Assembly: GCA_007258455.2 (NCBI GenBank)
Contig: VDFB02193867.1
Location: 526,256,189-526,320,188 of the forward strand
Length of the DNA: 64,000 bases
Direction: 5' to 3'
Origin: Sequoia sempervirens
Taxonomy: Eukaryota > Streptophyta > Pinopsida > Cupressales > Cupressaceae
Both the position numbers and the translations under genes were made by a program. A model generated the notes under the pieces. It was not told where the DNA came from, did not search any database, and worked only from the letters and a program-made list of their open reading frames with translations. Each line of letters begins with the position of its first letter. Position 1 is the stretch's first letter. Positions 56,831 to 64,000 of this stretch are shown piece by piece.

Positions 56831-57762
56831 TTTATTGAAAGTCCCACTTGCACAACTCCCCTGACCATGCCACCAACTCAAAAACCTCTATTATGACCCC
56901 AATATGCTTAAACATTCAGATATTCCCACACTCATTGATTTTAACAAACCCTAGGCTAAAGGCTCCATTTTCATGTAATTTAAGCAATGATTTGCTTAGG
57001 ACAACTCCAAGACTCATAAATCATTTCCCCTACCTTAAATGGACTTGCACAATTTCAAATAATATTTTACATAGCCTCTCCATTGATCCACATGAAAGGT
57101 ACAGTAGGTGGAGGGCTTCAATAATTCATAATTTACTCAAAATCCAAAATTTGGGTTCACTACCCACCTTGAGAAAACTTGGGACAAAACTCACAAAATA
57201 TGAAAAGAAAGTACTCAAATGAACTTTAAAGGGGTCTCAGGCTTGCCGCCCCCTCATTCCACAAGCTATACATCCATTTAATTTTTGTGTAGGGGCCAAA
57301 CAATGGAGAAAATATGTAAAAATTATGTGTGTGTGTGTGTATACAACCTAGAAACATGAATTAGGGTTAGACTATGACATAACATCATATAAACAAAAAA
57401 AACACCATAAACTTGAATTTCATTTAAAAAATGCATTATAAATATTCATCATTGAAAATTGAATTGTGGTAGCTTGATATAAAAAGTCTATTGATGTTAG
57501 GGTTCAATTTATATGATTTTGAAATAAGAAGCCAACTGAGTAGAGTTATCAACATTCTTTAGAAATCATAAGAATTTGTTATTACACTAGCCATTTTGAT
57601 GTCTTCTTGCAGTCTCAAACATTATTTTCTATCATTGTTACATTGGTCTTAAGAGTGGTAACTTAATATAGCTCCACAATACAAAATTTGGTTTACCTAT
57701 GCAGTGTAACAGTGGCATAGGAATATTTTTCTTTGAAAGAACTAAAGGGTGATTGCACAATT
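56831..57762. other. No recognisable feature
   Basis: Includes a 124-codon open frame (56848-57222) of ordinary composition with no motif, no promoter and no homologous copy in the window; I do not call it a gene. A short (GT)n run lies near 57330. Confidence 0.45.
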
Positions 57763-58694
57763 GAAGTGCATAAACACATATCTTTTTGTAATATCAAGGA
57801 TACATTTTGAATCTTCCATGCATTGCTAATCTAAAAGGAAATGTATTTTTACTAATTTGTATGTAGCCATGCTTTTGACATTGTCAAAAAGAGAAAAAAT
57901 TCCCTAATGATGCAAAGGCATGGCCAAGCAGTTCTTACTCTCCACATGAGAGAAGAGAGATGTTGGAGTGTACATCATGTTAGTGAGAAAAAAAGTGTAA
58001 TGTGTTTTAGTTTGTAGTACTCTATTTCTCTACAGATATGTGATAAATTCTTAGTTCAATGATGTAGAACAATTTTTGAAAAAAGAAAGTTATGACATAG
58101 TCCACTTTCAATCCAACAAGCTCAGCCTCTTGGAATGAAAATGCTTGTTTGTAAAAAAAATGAATAAGAATGAGGTAGTTAAGGTGTTTAAATTGATTTA
58201 TATGTCACTTTTAGGGTCTTTTTATTCACACGAAGTGTATAAACACATATCTTTTTTAATATCAAGGATACTTTTTGAATCTTCCATGCAATGCTAATCT
58301 AAAAGGAAGGGTCTTTTGCCTAATCTATGTGCAACCATGATTTTGACAGTCAAAAAGAGAAAAAATTCCCTAATGATGCAAAGGCATGGCCAAGCATTTC
58401 TAACTCTCCACATGAGAGAAGAGAGATGTTGGAGAGTACATCAAGTCAATGAGAACAAAAGTGTAATGTGTTTTAGTTTGTACTCCTCTATTTCTCTATA
58501 GATGTGATAAATTATTCGTTCAATGATGCAAATTTTTTTTTGAAAAAAGAAAGTTGTGTCATAGTCCGCTTTCAATCCAACAAGCAAAAATGAAAGCTCA
58601 ACCTATTGGAATGAAAAAACTTGTTTGCAAAAAAAAAAGAATAAGAATGAGGCAGTTAAAGTGTTTGAAGTGATTTAGAGGTCACTTTTAGGGT
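57763..58694. repeat. Tandem duplication, about 460-bp units
   Basis: 57763-58216 and 58232-58694 align end to end, both ending CACTTTTAGGGT, with a 15-bp spacer. Small indels separate them. No coding frame is shared. Confidence 0.9.
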
Positions 58695-58847
58695 GGAAAG
58701 ATTAAAAATCCATTTTAAATTCACTCAACCCTTGGAACAGGGCTCACAAATTGACCTCTAGTAAAATGTCTCTTAAATTCACAAAAATGAATTAAATTAC
58801 TTCAAACCAAGTTTGTGAAGAAGTTAACAATGTTTCCCACTAGTTTC

Positions 58848-59757
58848 CCTTAGGAGTCCAAAGTACTAAAAGGCATCGATCTTTGAAGGGATATTTCTAA
58901 AAAATCATGAAACTTACATAATATTTTCCTAAGGTGATGGGATTGTTTTGGGACCATATAAAAAACCTCTCTTGGTTTTTTCTATGTCAGAGGCATTTTC
59001 CCATGGTGATGACTTTTTAGTTGAGGGAAAAGTTGTTAGATGCAAGCAATGTAAAGTTACAAAGCGGTGCAACTTTCATTCTACAACTCCTACGACCAAA
59101 GAAACTATTCCAACACATTTGGATGGGTACATTTGCACAAGGGATGGTCCTCTTTTGCACCCAAATACATCAAATCACTCTGAGCTACATTGGATCAACG
59201 ATTACCCTTAAGTGTCCAAAGTGCTAAAAGGAAGCAATCTTTGAAAAGATATTTCTCAAAAACCATGATGCTTACAGACTCTCTATCTAAGGCTATAGGA
59301 TTGTGTTGGGACCATCTACAAAAGCTTCTCTCATTTTTTGCTATCTTAGAGGTGTTTTTCCATGGTGATGAATTTTTACTTGAGGTAAAAGTTGCTAGAT
59401 GCAAGCAATGTAAAGTTGCAAAGTGCTGCAACTTTCATTGTACAACTCCTACGACCAAATGGATTGTTCCAACATGTCCAAATGGGTACGTTTATGCTAG
59501 GGATGTCCTCTTTTAGACCCAAATATGTTGAATCACTCTGAGCTACATTGGATCAACGATTTCCCTTAAGAGTCCAAAGTGCTAAAAGGGAACAATCTTT
59601 GAAGGGCTATTTCTTGGAAACCGTGATGCATACATACTCTTCGTTTGAGGCTATGGGATCATGTTGAGACCATATACAAAAAAAATCTCTCAATTTTTGC
59701 TATCTCAGAGGCATTTTCCTGTGGTGATGACTTTTTAGTTGAGGGAAACTTGCTAGA
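58848..59757. repeat. Tandem repeat, 358-bp period, about 2.5 units
   Basis: Units begin near 58856, 59214 and 59572 (GTCCAAAGTRCTAAAAGG). The third is cut at about 59757 by the LTR element. Units 1 and 2 encode related short frames (58948-59211 and 59190-59516) with RCKQCKV, CNFH and TTPTTK, including a CX2C pair. The period of 358 is not divisible by three. Confidence 0.9.
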
Positions 59758-59760
59758 AAC

Positions 59761-60856
59761 TGTATACACCTAAAAATGGTCCAATTAATTAAATACATTT
59801 ATTTGATTAATTAATCTATTATTCCTCTACTATTAAATAAATAAAAATTATTTATTTATATAGTTCATATTTATTTCTTCTAAATTCTTCTTTTATTCTA
59901 AGTTTAACTAAATAAGAAAAATTAATACCTTTGTTTTATTTAATTATTATTATAATAAAATTCTCCTATTTATAAAGATTATATTACTCTACTTTAATTA
60001 ATTAAATAAAGTTCACATACTTTGTTTAAATTAATTAATCACTCTTCTTTCATATTTAATTTAATAAATAAAACTCCTATAGTTTGTTTATTTAAATTAA
60101 TATTCTATTCTCTTCCAATTTTGGGAATAAATCAAATAAAATATTCGTAAAATCTTCTAAAAACCTCCACCTCATCAAATCTCAACAATAAAATAAAACT
60201 ATTCAATTTTATTAAATATTTCAACAACCAACTCTTGTGCAATTACAGGAATGGCCGTGAAGGGCTATCACAGGAAAATCTTCTCCTATCCTCTTGCCTA
60301 GTGTTTTCATGGGGAGAAAAAATCCTTCATGATTAGCTCCACCTTCTCATCTCATACCATTCAATTCTCTAGATTGAATCTCAACCTCTGTTGTGTTGCC
60401 CCTTCACAAATGAGTGCCATGAAAGCTATAAATATAGGTTTCTGGCTACAAGAAAAGGATCCTAACTTGTGCAAATTTACTCTGTAGGTTTTCCAAGCAT
60501 TCAAGCATTCAAGCAATCAAAGCAAATAGAAGCATTCATCAAACATTTTATTTTATCAATCATGGCTATTTACAGTAGTTTCTTTCTCATAAATTTTACT
60601 GTAGAATCATCTCAGTTGCATTTAGGAATCATGATAGTTTAATTCTCATTCTTTAAGTGTCATTTCAACATTCTATTAGCTTCTAAAATCTAAGAGAAAA
60701 ATAGATTAGAGAAATCTTTAAAGTTAGAGAGCAATAGGACAGATTTCTAAAGATTCTTAGTTTAAATTAGCTTAATTTTCTTGAATCTTAGATACAATGT
60801 CTTATTTAGAAATGTAGAAGCATGCTTAAATTGTTTAACTCATTCTTACACTTACA
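59761..60856 (+). repeat. 5' LTR of the terminal element
   Basis: 1096 bp, starting TGTATACACC and ending TTACA, with a TATA box TATAAATA at 60427-60434. The 5' half is very AT-rich with many TTAATTAA-like words. The presumed 5-bp target copy is GAAAC (59756-59760); its partner is outside the window. Confidence 0.7.
60427..60434 (+). promoter_or_regulatory. TATA box of the terminal element's LTR
   Basis: TATAAATA, about 430 bases before the LTR end, giving a start near 60460 and a plausible R-U5 length. Confidence 0.6.
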
Positions 60857-60859
60857 TTT

Positions 60860-60877
60860 TGGCACCCACCATGGGGC
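60860..60877 (+). promoter_or_regulatory. Primer binding site of the terminal element
   Basis: TGGCACCCACCATGGGGC, 3 nt after the LTR end. It is two changes from TGGCGCCCACCGTGGGGC, a primer site known from plant Tat/Ogre-type elements. Confidence 0.75.
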
Positions 60878-60929
60878 ATAACCCCATATTCTGCAATTTT
60901 TTTGTGAAAAGTGTCTTACAGGTATCAGC

Positions 60930-61142
60930 GTGTTTGTTTTAGCGGAATCGAGGTTTTTTATAGTGCGTCGGCCGGATTCTATAGCGCGTCGGAGGAAAAC
61001 TATAGTGCACCACACAACTATTTTAGTGCCTCAACCGACTGTTTTAGTGCCTCAACACAATTCTGTAGTGCCTAGGGCCTCTGTTTTAGCACCTCAGAGC
61101 TCTGTTTTAGCGCCTCAAGGCTTTGTTTTAGCGCCTTAGATT
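60930..61142 (+). CDS. Leader ORF encoding a heptad-repeat peptide (21-bp minisatellite)
   Basis: A 69-codon frame in the leader, starting 52 nt after the primer site. The DNA has the word TAGYGC (or TAGCGG/TAGCAC) at 60940, 60961, 60982, 61003, 61024, 61045, 61066, 61087, 61108 and 61129, an exact 21-bp period. The peptide is therefore nine heptads of the type V-L-A/V-P-Q-x-x (VLVPQHN, VLAPQSS, VLAPQGF); the earlier heptads are Arg-rich. The last unit ends in TAG. Translation is unproven; the repeat could instead act as DNA or RNA. Confidence 0.4.
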
Positions 61143-62427
61143 TAGTGTTTTGATAGTCAATCTTAAAATGGCCATACCTTGGTCATACGGATGTCTTTTT
61201 CAATGCTTTTTTTTGAAATGGGGTAGAATTTCATAAGCTATGCAATGGTGTAGGTTTTAAGAAGAAAATGGAGCATTGAAGTGAAAGAAAGAGCATTTGA
61301 TATTCATTGTAATAGTGTTTTCGAACACTCATGGGAAAATAACCCATCATATATTTTGTTTCATTCTTTCTTTAGGACCAAATAGCATCGATAAAAATGT
61401 ATCTTTTTATTTGGATCTGATGCATCCATGGCCAGATTTTGTTCTTTAATCTCTTTTTGGTTAAAATTTATCAATCCTAGGACAGAAAACGAGTTAAAAT
61501 TTATCAATCCTAGGATAGAAAATTCATTATTCCTTGTGAGATTAAAATTGAACATCATGATTTTTATGGAGCAATATCTCCATATAGATTAGATAATTTG
61601 TCTTTTGGGTTTTAAAAAGTGAACAACTTCTTTGCTATGATTGGGTGATAGGTTTATGCTCTCCCCTTGACTGGGTGCATCAGAATACCAAACTCACTTT
61701 TACTTTGTGCATTTTCAAGCTTTCATTAAAACCTTTAGACAGGCTTGCTGTAGTGGGAAAAAGTACTCACCCTATGGGAATGACCTGAGTGGGGACAGCC
61801 AAAAGCCATGGCATTCCAACCCACTTTTAAATTTATGTGAATTTGGGGAAACCCTCTTTCAATGGAAGTGTCCAGGATAACCATCCCCAAAATCTTTGTT
61901 CTAAAGATTGGGAGGTCTCTCGAGGGGGTTTATCCATTTTCCGCTCCGAACGGAAACCCTATCTAAGAACCTAGAAATAGAAGCACGCTTGTTAGTTCCC
62001 GAACATTGTAATACTCGGCGGTGCAGGGGTGGGGAAGAATCTACCCTCAAGCACTCACCATATAATTGCCAAGGACTGTTTGCTTAGGGGATCCAGTATC
62101 CACTTCCATCACTCTGAGTACGTACCTGGAAAAGAAAAAAACACGGGTGCCCTCTAGGGGGTGACATGGCTGTGTGAGTCAACGCAATTCCAAGCTGTGG
62201 GCCTTTCGAGTATATAATGATGACCTTTTGTCTCTAGGAGTGAGTCTATCTGAATTGTCTTATCTGCTATAAACTAGTGAAAATCAAGAAGAACCATGTT
62301 TGGTTCTTGAACATACACTCTTTGTTTAAGATTTTAGGATTTAATCAACAATAGTTCTATTTTTGCTTGCTATGTTTTCTTGTCATTAAAATAGATAAGA
62401 TCATCCCAAAAAGAAACACAAACCACT
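61143..62427 (+). other. Untranslated leader of the terminal element
   Basis: About 1.3 kb between the heptad frame and the long ORF. The part from about 61650 to 62220 is less AT-rich and contains several short G/C-rich words, suggestive of a structured leader. A short direct repeat (GTTAAAATTTATCAATCCTA) lies at about 61460-61513. No ORF of note. Confidence 0.45.
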
Positions 62428-64000
62428 ATGGATGAAATAGAGGAGGATCAATTGAATGCTTTAGCTTATCAACTAAAGAACCTTCAACAACAAATCTGGA
62501 AAACAACCACAAAGAGATATCTAATGCCAAACATTTACCCATATCCTCTTGACCAAACAATGAACATGAGATCTTCTTCACCAACAACTCCATCATCCAA
62601 GTTCAATATCTTTGAATTTTTCCAAAATTTCAATAAGCCAAAATCTCAGTCCTCAAATACAAATGATATTGAACAATTTTTTCATGTCATGCATTTATCT
62701 CCATCCACCATAAGCCAAAATGAACCTCAAGATTCTTTCATTGAAGTTAACAATTCCATCCAATCATCCTCTTCTATCATATCTTCTAGATCCAATGATT
62801 CATATCAAACTCTCACTCCAAAGCATGCTAGCATAGACTCCCCTACACATCAAGATCAAAATATTCTTTCCACTCCATCCAATGATTCCACAATCTCACA
62901 AAGTCTTCCCATCTTTGATCAAGATCCCATTTCTCAAGAATCTTATGACGATCCCCTCCTTTCACTTTTCACCCAAAATAATTCACATCCATCTCAAGAG
63001 ACAAGTATCCTTCCAAGTTCTTTTTCCACATCATCTAATCAATCCATACCATATCATGATTCTATTGCATCACAAGATCATGATAGTTCTTCCATCCTAT
63101 CTAACTATTTCTTACCAATCGACTATCAAGACACACTTTCTACAAAATCTAATGATTCCTTTCCTCATCAAGATCAAGATATGCTTCCATTCAAGGATAC
63201 CCTTTCATCAAATGAAGATTTTTATCCTTCTCAAGATCAAGATATGTCTTTCATACCACCTCATGATCCTTTTCCAAGTCAAGATCAAAATATCCCATCA
63301 TCCCCATGTCAAGATTCTATCGCACCTATTCAAGCTATCCATGAACCCCACACCTGTAAATTAGGATCCTCCACCTTTATCCATTCTGGTTTGCTTCCAA
63401 CACCTATCCTTTCATCCATATCATATCCTCCCCAAAATGAACTTGCATCTTGTTTCACAAACAATACATATCCCATTGGTAAACAAATGTGTCAAAGTAT
63501 GAACTACAAAGGCAAAGGATTAGGCATTCATGAACAAGGTATCCTAGAACCCCTTTCTATTCAAAAACACCCATATCACCATTGCCTTGGTTATACACCT
63601 AAGTGTCCTAGTGCATCAAACCTACCATCTATCCTAGGTCCTCATCCTAGTCCATCAAACCTTCCATCTATCTTAGGTCCTCATCCTAGTCCATCAAACT
63701 TTCCATCTATCCTAGGTCCTCATCCTAGTCCATCAAAATCTTCATCTATCCGAGGTCCATATCTTATTCCTCAAGAACAACAAAGGCACACATCTTTGAT
63801 GCCCTTTCAAAATTCTACCCACATTCACTCATCCATAATACCTTCATACCATTCATCTCAATTTTCCCCTCCCATTGCTTTTGAAAGCAATTTGGGTGCC
63901 AAATATCAAAAGCTTCTATATCAAAATCCACATGTATCAAAGGGTCAACATGTCTCCTTGAAGAGACATGCAAAAAAAAAAGAAAACTTGATCCAAAATC
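62428..64000 (+). CDS. Long open ORF of the terminal element (Ser/Pro/Gln/Asp-rich), runs off the window
   Basis: ATG at 62428, followed by 524 codons with no stop to the window edge. It starts MDEIEEDQLNALAYQLKNLQ (short coiled-coil-like helix). A long low-complexity part rich in Ser, Pro, Gln, Asp and His follows, with recurring HQDQD and SQDQD words (residues about 130-300). Four 13-residue tandem repeats (PSILGPHPSPSN type) start at nucleotides 63625, 63664, 63703 and 63742, and the last codons are basic (LKRHAKKKEN). By position it is the element's first protein, gag or an additional ORF1 as in Ogre-type elements. I see no zinc knuckle or capsid motif in the visible part. A competing frame at 62882-63364 is a shadow. 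Confidence 0.75.
   Translation, partial: MDEIEEDQLNALAYQLKNLQQQIWKTTTKRYLMPNIYPYPLDQTMNMRSSSPTTPSSKFNIFEFFQNFNKPKSQSSNTNDIEQFFHVMHLSPSTISQNEPQDSFIEVNNSIQSSSSIISSRSNDSYQTLTPKHASIDSPTHQDQNILSTPSNDSTISQSLPIFDQDPISQESYDDPLLSLFTQNNSHPSQETSILPSSFSTSSNQSIPYHDSIASQDHDSSSILSNYFLPIDYQDTLSTKSNDSFPHQDQDMLPFKDTLSSNEDFYPSQDQDMSFIPPHDPFPSQDQNIPSSPCQDSIAPIQAIHEPHTCKLGSSTFIHSGLLPTPILSSISYPPQNELASCFTNNTYPIGKQMCQSMNYKGKGLGIHEQGILEPLSIQKHPYHHCLGYTPKCPSASNLPSILGPHPSPSNLPSILGPHPSPSNFPSILGPHPSPSKSSSIRGPYLIPQEQQRHTSLMPFQNSTHIHSSIIPSYHSSQFSPPIAFESNLGAKYQKLLYQNPHVSKGQHVSLKRHAKKKENLIQN

Larger units (their letters stand above)
59761..64000 (+). mobile_element. Tat/Ogre-like LTR retrotransposon, 5' part, apparently young
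   Basis: Inserted into the third 358-bp unit. The plus-strand order is 5' LTR (59761-60856), primer site (60860-60877), 21-bp minisatellite, a long leader, and an open reading frame from 62428 through the window end. No stop interrupts at least 524 codons, unlike every older element here. The primer site type and long leader suggest a Tat/Ogre-type gypsy, but pol is outside the window. Confidence 0.7.

Noticed and set aside
56848..57222. 124-codon plus-strand open frame as a host gene
   Set aside because: No recognised motif, no paralogue in the window and no promoter; a frame of this length can occur by chance in 64 kb of AT-rich DNA.
62882..63364. 160-codon plus-strand frame rich in Ile/His/Ser
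   Set aside because: It is a shifted reading of the Ser/Gln/Asp-rich ORF that runs uninterrupted from 62428 to the window end.
1..64000. CRISPR arrays, bacterial operons, rRNA genes
   Set aside because: No regularly spaced direct repeats with unique spacers, no Shine-Dalgarno-led gene clusters and no rRNA-like conserved blocks; everything points to plant nuclear DNA.

Overview
The window looks like intergenic DNA from a large, AT-rich, transposon-dominated plant nuclear genome. The evidence is layered LTR retrotransposons, plant-type LINEs, a tRNA-derived SINE, exon/intron structures, and fragments of plant-specific families (L-type lectin receptor kinase, possibly PPR). A gymnosperm is my guess; the sequence does not prove it. 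I found no intact host gene. Almost every coding region is broken, usually by TAG, TAA or TGA where the family has CAG, CAA or CGA. That pattern fits C-to-T decay at methylated sites.

Positions 1-25627 hold one minus-strand Ty3/gypsy element. Its gag-protease-RT-RNase H-integrase region (about 11.8-19.3 kb) lies between two direct copies of an unusually long repeat: 1-3487 plus 8833-11392 (or to 11812) on the left, and 19286-25627 on the right. I read these copies as LTRs of more than 6 kb, each carrying a long decayed sense ORF. The left copy is split by a younger element at 3493-8827. That element has 1.95-kb LTRs, an iMet primer site, a polypurine tract, a 5-bp target duplication, and a single uninterrupted 431-codon gag-like gene with two zinc knuckles and hydrophobic C-terminal segments.

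Positions 25628-31640 hold a second decayed minus-strand Ty3/gypsy element (chromovirus-like, LTR 29061-29530), next to a minus-strand Ty1/copia-like gag remnant. Positions 32-36 kb hold a MITE-like element, a 352-bp palindrome with a (TA)n core, a tetranucleotide repeat, and a dimeric SINE with 14-bp target duplications.

Positions 36306-43921 hold a plus-strand L1-type LINE with a 12-bp target duplication. It is interrupted by a solo LTR (36627-38105) related to the 3.5-8.8 kb element. A second short insertion follows, ending in a third copy of the same target sequence. Positions 44.3-48.1 kb are LTR-like and contain a degenerate GTCTYNCCGA motif array.

Positions 48.2-48.8 kb hold an L-type lectin receptor kinase pseudogene. 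Positions 53.4-56.2 kb hold an unrecognised multi-exon pseudogene with a clear TATA box, starting with the same terminal motif as the MITE. Positions 57.8-59.8 kb are two tandem-repeat blocks. From 59761 to the end is a plus-strand Tat/Ogre-like LTR element that looks young: LTR, primer site, an exact 21-bp minisatellite encoding a heptad-repeat peptide, a leader, and an ORF open from 62428 past the window end.
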